A stretch of DNA of 21,490 bases from Flavobacterium psychrophilum (GTDB lineage Bacteria > Bacteroidota > Bacteroidia > Flavobacteriales > Flavobacteriaceae), in NCBI GenBank assembly GCA_945872245.1, contig CAMBZB010000036.1, positions 1 through 21,490 of the forward strand, written 5' to 3'. This document shows, one piece after another, positions 13,927-21,490 of this stretch; within the stretch, counting starts at the first letter, position 1; every line of letters begins with the position of its first letter. A model generated the notes under the pieces. It was not told the origin of the DNA and did not search any database. It saw nothing but the letters and a program-made list of their open reading frames with translations. A program made the translations under genes and the position numbers.

Positions 13927-13961
13927 AAACAAAAAAACTGTGAAGCGGACTTCACAGTTTT
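13927..13961 (-). terminator. Terminator of the LRR gene
   Basis: A perfect 12-bp stem, AAAACTGTGAAG (13934-13945) with 13950-13961 around loop CGGA, is followed on the minus strand by a T tract (TTTTTTTGTTTT). It lies 80 bp after the LRR gene stop. Confidence 0.85.
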
Positions 13962-14040
13962 AACCAAACAAATTATTGAAATTACTATTACAAACTTATT
14001 AAAAACAAAAAACAATATTTTTTTTCTCCGATAAATCTAA

Positions 14041-14895
14041 TTAATCTTCCGAAGCAAAAGCTTTATCTTTATCCATAGCCACTTTCAAGGTTGTGGCCAC
14101 CCCTTCATTATTTATCATCGTCATATTTAAAACATCTAATTTTGCTAAATCTTTAGAAACTAGACCGCTAAATCTATTGTATGAAATATTCATTTCTTTT
14201 AGTTTATTCAATTTTTCTAAATCAAAAGGAACTTGCCCCTGCATAGCATTATCAAACAAACTTAGTTGCTCAAGCTGGCTTAAATTTGAAATAGAACTAC
14301 TAAGGGTTCCACTTAATTTATTACTATTTAAAAGTAATACTTTTAAATTTTTCAAATCATAAATTGAAGATGGTATTTTACCTTCAATTTCATTATTGTA
14401 CAAAGACAAGGTTTCTAAATGACTTAATTTCCCCATTTCAAATGGAATTTCGCCCGTAAATCTGTTCATAAACAACTCCAATGTTTTCAATGAAGACACC
14501 TCGCCTATTGAAGCCGGAATAGTACCTGAAAATAAATTAAATGACAACTTGAGTGTTTCTAATGATTTCATTTCACCAATGGAGGATGGAATCGTTCCAG
14601 AGATAAAGTTTTTAAATAAATCTAAGGTTTTTAAATTTACTAAAGCTGAAATTTCAGCAGGCAAATTCCCTACTAAATTATTATTAGGCAATTGTATTGC
14701 AATCACTTTGTCGTCTTGTAAAACAATACCGAACCAATTAGAAACAGGTGCTTCTAAATCCCATTTTACAGTCCAATCACTACCATTTGTAGCATCATAT
14801 AATTTTAAAAGTGCATTTTTTTCTGTAACTGAAACCTCAGCTTTCATTATAAGTGAAAATGCGAATACTAAAACTAAAGTATATAAATTCTTCAT
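14041..14895 (-). CDS. Secreted leucine-rich-repeat protein (plant-type LRR)
   Basis: 284 residues from ATG 14895, whose signal peptide is MKNLYTLVLVFAFSLIMKAE; ATG 14913, six codons upstream, is an alternative. The mature protein opens with an LRRNT-like cap (EKNALLKLYDATNGSDW, WFGIVL) and then about seven to eight repeats of about 24 residues of the plant-specific type, e.g. LVNLKTLDLFKNFISGTIPS, MKSLETLKLSFNLFSGTIPA and LSHLETLSLYNNEIEGKIPS. There is no membrane anchor and no obvious Por-type sorting domain at the C-terminus. Such proteins in Flavobacteria are generally of unknown function, probably protein or glycan binding outside the cytoplasm. It is monocistronic, with its own terminator. 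Confidence 0.85.
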   Translation of the reverse strand: MKNLYTLVLVFAFSLIMKAEVSVTEKNALLKLYDATNGSDWTVKWDLEAPVSNWFGIVLQDDKVIAIQLPNNNLVGNLPAEISALVNLKTLDLFKNFISGTIPSSIGEMKSLETLKLSFNLFSGTIPASIGEVSSLKTLELFMNRFTGEIPFEMGKLSHLETLSLYNNEIEGKIPSSIYDLKNLKVLLLNSNKLSGTLSSSISNLSQLEQLSLFDNAMQGQVPFDLEKLNKLKEMNISYNRFSGLVSKDLAKLDVLNMTMINNEGVATTLKVAMDKDKAFASED

Positions 14896-15090
14896 GTCAA
14901 CAATTTTATTCAATTAATATTTAACGAAAGTAGCGGCTTTATTATTTTTGTACAAAAAAAATCGATTAAATACGCAATATTTCAATTAATGTAAGATTTA
15001 ACTTTAACAAATGTTAGGCTAAAAAATATTGAATGATATATTTATAACGCAAGCGTTGGGTTAAATTAAATAAAACCTTATGGAAACTAA

Positions 15091-15229
15091 CTCAATTTAA
15101 ATATTGAAAGGGGTATTTATATTAATACTGAAATAATTGAAACTAATCCCTTTTTGAAAGAAGAAGTTTAAATTAAACTATGATGACAGAAGCTTTATCG
15201 ATAATTTCTTTTATGATTATAAGTTATAG
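15091..15229 (+). pseudogene. Degenerate coding stretch with a frameshift, unidentified
   Basis: One frame reads LNLNIERGIYINTEIIETNP then FLKEEV and TAA (15169-15171). The frame that overlaps it (from 15164) continues as KLNYDDRSFIDNFFYDYKL to TAG (15227-15229). Both pieces have protein-like composition and join smoothly through a one-base shift, which suggests a decayed gene. No start codon, no family recognised. It lies in the gap between the LRR gene (ending upstream at 14913) and the phhB stop (15303); the rest of that gap shows nothing. Confidence 0.3.
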
Positions 15230-15302
15230 TACTTGTACTTGGAAATAATAAAAAGAAAACCAATGTAAAAGACTTGTACTTTTTATAAAAAAAAGACTGA
15301 TT

Positions 15303-15581
15303 TTAAATAATTTCTTCTATCAGAGTTGCTAATTTAAAATCTTTATCGGTCAATCCTTTAGGGTCATGTGTTGTTAATCGAATATGTACTTTATTATAAA
15401 CATTAAACAATTCCGGATGATGGTTCATTTTTTCGGCTAAAACACCAACTTTTACAATAAATCCTAAAGCTAGTGTGAAATTCTTAAATAAAAAATTCTT
15501 TTCAATTCCGCCCGCATTAAAATGCCAATTTTTTAAATTTACCAATAAAGGTTTTGCTGTAATTTCGTTGTAAATATCCAT
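15303..15581 (-). CDS. phhB: Pterin-4a-carbinolamine dehydratase
   Basis: 92 residues, the usual length for the family (about 95-110). It dehydrates 4a-hydroxytetrahydropterin to quinonoid dihydropterin, recycling the cofactor of aromatic amino-acid hydroxylases. The signature is intact: [19 protein letters not shown] (about residues 48-66) with the two catalytic histidines, then the third in [20 protein letters not shown]. The usual GGLT reads KGLT here. No hydroxylase gene is adjacent. It is divergent from the GNAT gene, with 95 bp between the starts. Confidence 0.93.
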   Translation of the reverse strand: MDIYNEITAKPLLVNLKNWHFNAGGIEKNFLFKNFTLALGFIVKVGVLAEKMNHHPELFNVYNKVHIRLTTHDPKGLTDKDFKLATLIEEII

Positions 15582-15676
15582 AAATTTCTGTTTTTATAAA
15601 ATTAGCTAAAATATACCTAAATAGTTCTACTTTTAACTTATTGTATTAATTTAGACAACAACTAATTTTATATCCA

Positions 15677-16825
15677 TTGAATACTAATTATTCCTTTCAA
15701 ATTTATTTTTCTTCCGAAAATCTTCCATCTAATTGGGATGTTTTAGCCCTAAATAATATTTTTCTTTCTAAAGATTATCTAAAAATTTTAGAGAAATCCG
15801 CACCGGAAAACATGATTTGCCATTTTATTGGTTTTTTTAGAGATAAGGAATTAGTCGGAATTGCCCTTTCACAATTTTTGGATTTAAACAAATTAGAATC
15901 CTTTGGAGAACGTGACAAGTGTATTAAAACTTCGATTCGAAATAGTATTTTCAAAAACTTTTGTTCTCATGTTTTAATTCTTGGAAACAACATGTTGACA
16001 GGGCAAAATGCTTTTGCATTTTCAGATCGAATAGATAAAAATACAGCATTATTATGCCTAAAAACTGCTTCAAAAAAATTAGAAACGATTTTCAAAAACA
16101 AAGGTCAAAAAGTACATATAACTACTTTTAAAGATTTTCCAAAAGAAGAAACTACAGCATTTCAAAATGCTGGATTTCAAGATTATTTTCAATTTTCGAC
16201 CCAGCCCAACATGATTTTTGATATTCCAACTCATTGGAAAACGGAGCAGGATTACATCAATGCTTTATCCAAAAAATACCGAGATCAATACAAGCGTGCC
16301 CGAAAAAAGGCGAATGGAGTCGTTAAAATAAAAATGCACTTGGAAGACATTATAAAACACGAAGAGACTATTTATGATTTGTATTTTCACGTGGCCAAAA
16401 ACGCCCATTTCAACACTTTTTTCCTGGCCAAAAACCACTTTCGCACATTAAAAGAAATACTAAAAGACAAGTTTCTTTTTTACGGCTATTTTCTGGACGG
16501 AAAGTTGATAGGATTCAACACCATCATCAAAAACGGGGAAGTGATGGATACCTATTTTTTGGGATATGATGAAAGCATTCAACGCGAAAAAATGCTATAT
16601 TTGAATATGCTTTACGACATCATTGCCTATTCCATCAACAAGGGTTTCCAAGAAATTGTATTTGCCAGAACCGCTCTCGAAATCAAAAGCGCTGTTGGGG
16701 CAAAACCTCAAGAAATGTTTGGATACATGAAACATAGCAATATAATTCTTGACACTGTTATCGAAAAATTATTTTGTTACCTTGAACCTGAAGTGGTCTG
16801 GCAAGAACGAAATCCTTTTAACTAA
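15677..16825 (+). CDS. Double-GNAT (BioF2/FemAB-like) acyltransferase family protein
   Basis: 382 residues beginning at TTG 15677; no ATG lies between the in-frame stop at 15647 and the conserved N-terminus (NTNYSFQIYFSSENLPSNWD). The N-terminal half (about 1-190) holds a divergent GNAT-like domain (HFIGFFRDKELVGIALSQFL). The C-terminal half (about 200-345) resembles the Acetyltransf_6/BioF2-like domain: KYRDQYKRARKKA, YFHVAKNAHFNTFF, FLFYGYFLDGKLIGFNTIIK, DTYFLGYDES and EIVFARTALEIKSAVGAKP. Such proteins transfer acyl or aminoacyl groups; the substrate is unknown. No signal peptide or membrane segment. The gene is convergent in orientation to the lipid kinase, with the eut operon in between. 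Confidence 0.75.
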   Translation: MNTNYSFQIYFSSENLPSNWDVLALNNIFLSKDYLKILEKSAPENMICHFIGFFRDKELVGIALSQFLDLNKLESFGERDKCIKTSIRNSIFKNFCSHVLILGNNMLTGQNAFAFSDRIDKNTALLCLKTASKKLETIFKNKGQKVHITTFKDFPKEETTAFQNAGFQDYFQFSTQPNMIFDIPTHWKTEQDYINALSKKYRDQYKRARKKANGVVKIKMHLEDIIKHEETIYDLYFHVAKNAHFNTFFLAKNHFRTLKEILKDKFLFYGYFLDGKLIGFNTIIKNGEVMDTYFLGYDESIQREKMLYLNMLYDIIAYSINKGFQEIVFARTALEIKSAVGAKPQEMFGYMKHSNIILDTVIEKLFCYLEPEVVWQERNPFN

Positions 16826-16837
16826 TAATCAAAAATC

Positions 16838-16860
16838 AAGGAATTTCCACTTTAATTTTG
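16838..16860. repeat. 23-bp direct repeat flanking the eut operon, left copy; doubles as a -7 box
   Basis: Matches 20546-20568 with one mismatch. The right copy is the end of the lipid kinase gene (codons for KIKVAIP and stop). On the minus strand the left copy reads IDFKIKVEIP plus stop, so it is a detached 3' end of such a kinase gene. On the plus strand its last eight bases, TAATTTTG (16853-16860), fit TAnnTTTG, so the scar may supply the eut promoter, although no TTG lies at the -33 distance. Confidence 0.65.
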
Positions 16861-16927
16861 AAATCAATCATTAACGAGTGCGACTAAAGCGCCTATACCT
16901 AAAAATTAAACTAACAAAAAGTAATTT

Positions 16928-18229
16928 ATGAGCACACATTTGAAGAAAACACTTTCACCAATATTATTGTGGGGTTTAGGAGTAGGTTACGTAATCTCGG
17001 GGATGTATTTTGGTTGGAATTATGGTCTCGAAAAAGGAGGGACGTACGGCATGGGTATTGCAACTATAATAATTGCAATTATGTACGTTTGTTTTAGCTT
17101 TTCCTATTCTGAATTAGCTTGTGCCATACCTAAAGCTGGTGGTGGATTTGATTATGCCAATAGAGCTTTTGGCAAAGAGATTGGTTTTATAACCGGATTA
17201 GCACAAGTTATAGAGTTCGTTTTTGCCCCGCCGGCTATTGCATATGCAATAGGCGCCTATTTAAATTTATCATTCCCACAAATAGACGTAATCTACTTTG
17301 CCATTATTGCTTATTTCATTTTTACAACACTCAACATAATTGGTGTAAAACTTGCTGCAACATTCGAGTTATTAATTACTATAATTGCCGTAGGAGAATT
17401 ACTGTTGTTTTTTGGCATTACAATCCCTCATTTTTCTGTTGAAAACTTTAGTCATAATCCCAGCATAAATGGCTGGGGTGGTATATTTGCAGCTATCCCT
17501 TTTGCAATTTGGTTTTTTCTTGGTATTGAAGGAGTTGCAAATGTCGCTGAAGAATCTATAAACCCACAAAAGGATATCACTAAAGGTTTTGGTAGTGCAA
17601 TGTTAACTTTAATAATCTTGTGCGTTCTAGTCTATGTAGCAGCTATTGGTGTTGGTGGTTGGGAAAAAATTGTTTATAAAGCAGATGGCAGTTTGTCTGA
17701 CTCTCCATTACCAATGGCAATGTCAATTGTGGTTTCGCAAAACAGTATGATGTATCGATTGCTTATTGGAGTTGGACTATTTGGACTTATCGCCTCCTTC
17801 CATGGACTTATTTTAGCCGGTGGTAGAGCAACTATGGAATTAGGAAAAGTACATTACGTACCTAAGTTTCTTGGTAAACTTGACAAAAAACACCAAACTC
17901 CAGCAAATGCACTTATTGTAAACATGCTTTTAGGAATTATCGCCCTTTTTACAAATAAAACAGGAGATATAATCACTGTAGCCGTTTTCGGGGCACTTAC
18001 TTTATATGTGATCTCAATGATGTCACTAATAAAACTTCGAAAATCAGAACCAAATCTTAAACGTCCATTTGTAGTACCATTCTATCCTATTCTTCCAATA
18101 GTTGCTTTAGTTATTGGCTTAATTTCTCTTATTGCAATGAGTTACTACAACCAGAGTTTGGCATTTTGGTATTTTGGGACCATAGCATTGGGATATTTAG
18201 CATTCAAAGTGTTTTATAAATCTAAATAA
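16928..18229 (+). CDS. eat: Ethanolamine permease (APC superfamily)
   Basis: 433 residues with about 12 membrane helices. It imports ethanolamine for the ammonia-lyase encoded next. The sequence matches the ethanolamine permease group of APC transporters: LLWGLGVGYVISGMYFGWNY near the N-terminus, SFSYSELACAIPKAGGGFDY, FGKEIGFITGLAQVIEFVFA, FAIWFFLGIEGVANVAEES, ASFHGLILAGGRATMELGK and LKRPFVVPFYPILPIVALVI. It is first in a three-gene operon, 40 bp before eutB. A protein-type transporter rather than passive entry suggests use at low external ethanolamine. Confidence 0.93.
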   Translation: MSTHLKKTLSPILLWGLGVGYVISGMYFGWNYGLEKGGTYGMGIATIIIAIMYVCFSFSYSELACAIPKAGGGFDYANRAFGKEIGFITGLAQVIEFVFAPPAIAYAIGAYLNLSFPQIDVIYFAIIAYFIFTTLNIIGVKLAATFELLITIIAVGELLLFFGITIPHFSVENFSHNPSINGWGGIFAAIPFAIWFFLGIEGVANVAEESINPQKDITKGFGSAMLTLIILCVLVYVAAIGVGGWEKIVYKADGSLSDSPLPMAMSIVVSQNSMMYRLLIGVGLFGLIASFHGLILAGGRATMELGKVHYVPKFLGKLDKKHQTPANALIVNMLLGIIALFTNKTGDIITVAVFGALTLYVISMMSLIKLRKSEPNLKRPFVVPFYPILPIVALVIGLISLIAMSYYNQSLAFWYFGTIALGYLAFKVFYKSK

Positions 18230-18269
18230 ATACTATATTACATTTTAAAAAATCGATAAAAAAATACAA

Positions 18270-19646
18270 ATGTACAAACATACTATTGGCCAAAATGTTT
18301 TTGTTTTCCGCACACTCGCTGAATTAATGGCGAAAGCAACTCCTTTAAGATCTGGAGACCAATTAGCCGGAATTGCCGCTAATTCATATCAAGAAAGAGT
18401 AGCGGCACAAATGGCATTATCGGAACTACCCATCAGTGAATTTTTGAAAGTTCCACTAATACCCTATGAAGAGGATGAAGTAACACGTTTGATTTTCGAT
18501 TCACATGATAAAGAAAAATTTGAAACAATTTCACATCTGACTGTTGGGGATTTCCGAAATTTTCTACTTGACAATAAAATACAAAAAAAAGAACTTACCG
18601 AACTACAAAAAGCTATTACACCAGAAATAGCGGCGGCTGTCTCTAAGATAATGAATATCCAAGATTTAATTCTAGTCAGTTCAAAATGCGAGGTGATTAC
18701 CCGTTTTAGAAACACAATAGGCTTGAAAGGTCATTTATCGACCAGACTTCAGCCTAATCACCCCACTGACGATATCAAAGGGATTTTAGCATCAGTAATT
18801 GACGGTTTATATTACGGTAGTGGTGATGCATTAATAGGCATCAATCCAGCTTTTGACAATGTGACTAGTCAAGTAAATTTGTTGAAAATGTTAGATGAAG
18901 TTCGCCTTCAATTTAAGATTCCCACCCAGATGTGTGTTTTGAGTCATATTACTAACACTATATTAGCAATAGAACAAGGTGCCCCAGTAGATTTGGTATT
19001 TCAATCGATTGGTGGAACACAAAAAACAAACTCTAGTTTTGGAATAAATTTATCACTATTAAAAGAAAGTCATGAAGCAGCACAATCATTGTCAAGAGGT
19101 ACAATAGGCAACAATGTAATGTACTTTGAAACAGGGCAAGGAAGTTCATTATCTTCCAATTCTAACTACGGCATAGATCAACAAACGCTAGAATCACGAG
19201 CGTATGCTGTAGCAAGAGCATTTGACCCTTTTTTGGTTAACTCAGTCGTAGGCTTTATCGGTCCTGAATATTTATTCAACGGAAAACAAATCATTAGAGC
19301 AGGGCTTGAAGATCACTTTTGCGGAAAATTATTGGGATTACCCATGGGCTGCGATGTTTGCTACACTAATCATGCGGAGGCTGATCAGGACGACATGGAC
19401 ACCCTATTGACCCTATTTGGGACAGCGGGATGTAATTTTATAATGGGAATACCCGGAGCAGATGACATCATGCTTAATTACCAAAGCACTTCATTTCATG
19501 ATGCATTATACATTAGAAAACTTCTGGGTCTTAAACCAGCTCCAGAATTTGAAGAATGGCTAATAAATATTGGAATCATGAATGTTAACAATGAGATAAC
19601 ACATTCTCAAAAACAGAACAAGTTATTAGAGCTCATAAAAAGATAG
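18270..19646 (+). CDS. eutB: Ethanolamine ammonia-lyase large (catalytic) subunit
   Basis: 458 residues, close to the usual 453-465. With EutC and adenosylcobalamin it converts ethanolamine to acetaldehyde and ammonia. Residues known to contact the substrate in the E. coli enzyme have clear counterparts: Arg and Gln in LSTRLQPNHPTDD, Asn in IGINPAFDN, Glu in MYFETGQGSSLSS and Asp in HAEADQDDMD. It is full length. The start ATG 18270 is 40 bp after eat, and eutC follows after 15 bp. No reactivase (eutA), cobalamin adenosyltransferase or shell genes accompany it, so B12 supply and acetaldehyde handling must be encoded elsewhere. I see no cobalamin riboswitch upstream. Confidence 0.96.
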   Translation: MYKHTIGQNVFVFRTLAELMAKATPLRSGDQLAGIAANSYQERVAAQMALSELPISEFLKVPLIPYEEDEVTRLIFDSHDKEKFETISHLTVGDFRNFLLDNKIQKKELTELQKAITPEIAAAVSKIMNIQDLILVSSKCEVITRFRNTIGLKGHLSTRLQPNHPTDDIKGILASVIDGLYYGSGDALIGINPAFDNVTSQVNLLKMLDEVRLQFKIPTQMCVLSHITNTILAIEQGAPVDLVFQSIGGTQKTNSSFGINLSLLKESHEAAQSLSRGTIGNNVMYFETGQGSSLSSNSNYGIDQQTLESRAYAVARAFDPFLVNSVVGFIGPEYLFNGKQIIRAGLEDHFCGKLLGLPMGCDVCYTNHAEADQDDMDTLLTLFGTAGCNFIMGIPGADDIMLNYQSTSFHDALYIRKLLGLKPAPEFEEWLINIGIMNVNNEITHSQKQNKLLELIKR

Positions 19647-19661
19647 TTACTACTTAAGTTT

Positions 19662-20399
19662 ATGGAAAAAGACAATTGGGAAATACTCAAAAACTACACA
19701 AATGCACGGATAGCATTAGGACGAGCCGGAACTTCATTACCAACTAATGAAGTTTTACAATTCCGTTTGGCACATGCCATCGCTAAAGATGCAATAACTG
19801 CTAAATTAGATTTTTTGAACCTCAATGAAGATTCCAAAAAAATTGGAATGAAAACAACATTAGTAAAAAGCAACATCCAAAACGATACTGAATATCTTCT
19901 AAATCCCAATAAAGGAAGACTTTTAGACGAAGACAGTAAGGACATACTTAATAATCTAACCGATAAAAAAGGAGACATATGTATAATCGTTTCCGATGGT
20001 CTTTCAGCTGATGCGGTGAATATTCATGCTGTAAAATTAATTAAAGCGTTAATTCCTAAGCTAAAAATACAAATAATTGACACTATTATTTTCGTGAAGT
20101 ATGGTAGAGTAGCTATTTCAGATGTAATTGGTGAAATGCTTAATGCTAGCATAGCATTAATTTTAATTGGTGAAAGACCTGGTTTGAGTTCACCAAACAG
20201 CATGAGCGCTTATGTAACTTACAATCCAAAAACAGGAAATACAGATGAAAAAAGAAATTGTGTTTCAAATATCCAAATTGAAGGTTTAAACTACGAATTT
20301 GCAGCAATGAAATTAGCCTATTTAGTAGATCAAATGATAACAAAAAAGATTTCTGGAGTACAAATAAAGGATAACTTGTCAGATTATTACTTACCATAA
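19662..20399 (+). CDS. eutC: Ethanolamine ammonia-lyase small subunit
   Basis: 245 residues; it completes the AdoCbl-binding interface of the lyase. Conserved segments: ARIALGRAGTSLPTNEVLQF, RLAHAIAKDAI, IIVSDGLSADAVNIHAVKLI, LIGERPGLSSPNSMSAYVTY and GLNYEFAAMKLAYLVDQMI. It is shorter than the roughly 295-residue enterobacterial protein, because the N-terminal extension is absent. That extension is the part linked to microcompartment targeting in enterics, which agrees with the absence of shell genes. It is the last gene of the operon; I see no strong hairpin in the 144 bp to the convergent lipid kinase gene. Confidence 0.95.
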   Translation: MEKDNWEILKNYTNARIALGRAGTSLPTNEVLQFRLAHAIAKDAITAKLDFLNLNEDSKKIGMKTTLVKSNIQNDTEYLLNPNKGRLLDEDSKDILNNLTDKKGDICIIVSDGLSADAVNIHAVKLIKALIPKLKIQIIDTIIFVKYGRVAISDVIGEMLNASIALILIGERPGLSSPNSMSAYVTYNPKTGNTDEKRNCVSNIQIEGLNYEFAAMKLAYLVDQMITKKISGVQIKDNLSDYYLP

Positions 20400-20543
20400 T
20401 AAAATCAAATATTATCCATTATTTTTGACTTTAAATTGACCGAAAAACAACTGCTAAACACAATAATTGATTTTACACATAATTCGCTTTTATTACTAAA
20501 ACAGATCAAAAAGAACACAACTTATTAAATCATTTCAAAAATA

Positions 20544-21413
20544 TTAAGGAATTGCCACTTTAATTTTGCTGGATGAAATCTTAATGTCGAGTTCCGTTTC
20601 GGTACCACAATATTCGCCATCAATCTGAAAGCTTACCGGAAAATTAGTTTTAATGGTTGCTTTATCAGTAGACAAAATTTCAATATCTTCTTGATTAAGA
20701 GGTATATTACCCAAAATAATTTCCCCAAAAATCATCAAATCCAAGTTTTTTAAAATGACCAATTCAAATTTTCCGTCATTCATTACCCCATCGGGATTAA
20801 TAACTATTCCTGTACCATATTTTTTAGAATTGGCAATGACTATCATTCTTGCCTCACATTCGATAGTTTGATTAGCCACAGTAATGGTTGCCGTGAAGGG
20901 TTGTCCTAAATCCATTAAGGTATTAATTGCTTGCAAAAAATAACCCCATTTACCCCGTATGGTACTTTTTTCATAGTTTTTGACAAGTTCTGCATTCAAA
21001 CCCAAATCACTCAGGTGAAAACATTTTTGGTTATTGATAACAATCGTATCAAGTTCTATATAACTATTATAAAAGGCTATTTCAATATTTTCTTCGAGAG
21101 TTTTCATCAAACCCAAATCCACGGCTAAACCATTGGCAGATCCAGCAGGTAAAATTCCTAGAATCACATCCTGACTTTCTGTAGCTTCAGCAACCATTTT
21201 TATGGTTCCGTCACCACCAACAATAATAATTCGCTTTGGTTTATACCGTTTAAAAAGCGTTCTTACTTTTGAAATATCATCTTCGCCAGAAGTTTTAAAA
21301 AGAATAAGATTCCAATTTTCTTTTGCGGCAAAATGTGTCACCGCCTCAATAAATTCTGATTTATCGACACCTCCAGAAATTGGATTAACAACCAGCAATA
21401 CATTATTTTTCAA
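20544..21413 (-). CDS. Diacylglycerol/lipid kinase family protein (YegS/BmrU-like)
   Basis: 289 residues, typical for the family (about 290-310). It phosphorylates a lipid hydroxyl with ATP, probably at the inner membrane surface. Motifs: VVNPISGG at residues 8-15; the nucleotide loop IIIVGGDGTIKMVAEA (about 63-78) with the GGDGT signature; ILPAGSANGLAVDLGL (about 86-101); then ANSKKYGTGIVINPDGVMND and the C-terminal beta-sandwich VSFQIDGEY. In Bacteroidota some members act on sphingoid bases or diacylglycerol, so the lipid is not certain. Convergent with eutC. Its last codons are copied at 16838-16860. Confidence 0.9.
   Translation of the reverse strand: MKNNVLLVVNPISGGVDKSEFIEAVTHFAAKENWNLILFKTSGEDDISKVRTLFKRYKPKRIIIVGGDGTIKMVAEATESQDVILGILPAGSANGLAVDLGLMKTLEENIEIAFYNSYIELDTIVINNQKCFHLSDLGLNAELVKNYEKSTIRGKWGYFLQAINTLMDLGQPFTATITVANQTIECEARMIVIANSKKYGTGIVINPDGVMNDGKFELVILKNLDLMIFGEIILGNIPLNQEDIEILSTDKATIKTNFPVSFQIDGEYCGTETELDIKISSSKIKVAIP
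20546..20568. repeat. 23-bp direct repeat flanking the eut operon, right copy (kinase gene 3' end)
   Basis: Partner of 16838-16860 with one mismatch. It lies inside the 3' end of the lipid kinase gene. Short matches continue just outside it (ATTAAGG against ATCAAGG). Confidence 0.65.
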
Positions 21414-21490
21414 GGTTTTACTTCTTTTATCTACTAAATTTAAGTAATTTTAAGTACACTTCAAAATTTCAAATTCATGAAGCCTATTTT

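Noticed and set aside
15180..15248. 22-codon plus-strand frame (MMTEALSIISFMIISYSTCT)
   Set aside because: It overlaps the better protein-like frame of the degenerate stretch, and nothing supports it.
16861..16927. Cobalamin riboswitch before the eut operon
   Set aside because: The 102-bp intergenic region is too short and shows no B12-box-like conserved segment.
21477..21490. Start of a plus-strand gene (ATG AAG CCT ATT) at the window end
   Set aside because: Only 14 bases are visible, too little to support a gene, although a divergent gene here is plausible.
1..21490. CRISPR array or defence system
   Set aside because: No regularly spaced repeat-spacer pattern and no recognisable defence genes; the only periodic repeats are the 11-bp operator hexamers.

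Overview
The window looks like the chromosome of an AT-rich Bacteroidota bacterium, most likely a Flavobacteriaceae member. The reasons are the protein families, a perfect TTG-N19-TAnnTTTG promoter in front of a tRNA, scarce Shine-Dalgarno sequences, and the degenerate carbohydrate-active loci. This is inferred from sequence features only; no database search was run.

Left two thirds (1-12800): a carbohydrate-processing island, entirely on the minus strand. From right to left it has a six-hairpin glycosidase that is clearly richer in G+C than its neighbours, a ROK sugar kinase, a large membrane-spanning regulator (signal peptide, LamG-like domain, Kelch propeller, one membrane helix, SARP/OmpR-like winged helix, TPR-like tail), a GH71/GH99-like enzyme and two paralogous right-handed beta-helix proteins. 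The GH99-like protein and one beta-helix protein end in the same 270-residue NBR1-Ig plus jelly-roll-like module, encoded by an 820-bp direct repeat. No SusC/SusD pair is present in the window.

The main observation is that the four secreted enzyme genes (starts at 1427, 4223, 6480 and 12561) share one 46-bp promoter/operator layout: three ATTAAT-type hexamers starting exactly 11 bp apart, then exactly 10 bp, then an octamer resembling the Bacteroidota -7 box. This is the geometry known for SARP-type activators, and the only plausible cognate regulator in the window carries a SARP-like DNA-binding domain. I infer a one-component, surface-to-DNA sensing regulon that replaces the usual hybrid two-component or sigma/anti-sigma control. 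The ROK and regulator genes lack the motif.

The island is full of scars: a decayed copy of the regulator C-terminus that now forms a terminator (1569-1690), a shorter trace of the same at 4349-4380, the N-terminus of a lost secreted enzyme after the ROK gene, and the C-terminal tail of a lost transporter overlapping the ROK start, exactly where the G+C-richer segment begins.

Middle (12800-15300): an IS982 transposase remnant abuts the C-terminal remnant of a large serine recombinase, whose frame runs into an initiator tRNA-fMet gene on the other strand. A secreted LRR protein and a degenerate coding stretch follow.

Right part (15300-21490): housekeeping and metabolic genes. These are a pterin-4a-carbinolamine dehydratase, a double-GNAT protein, a minimal ethanolamine catabolism operon (permease, EutB, EutC, with no microcompartment genes) and a diacylglycerol-kinase-like lipid kinase. 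The eut operon is bracketed by a 23-bp repeat of the kinase gene's 3' end, suggesting insertion next to it.
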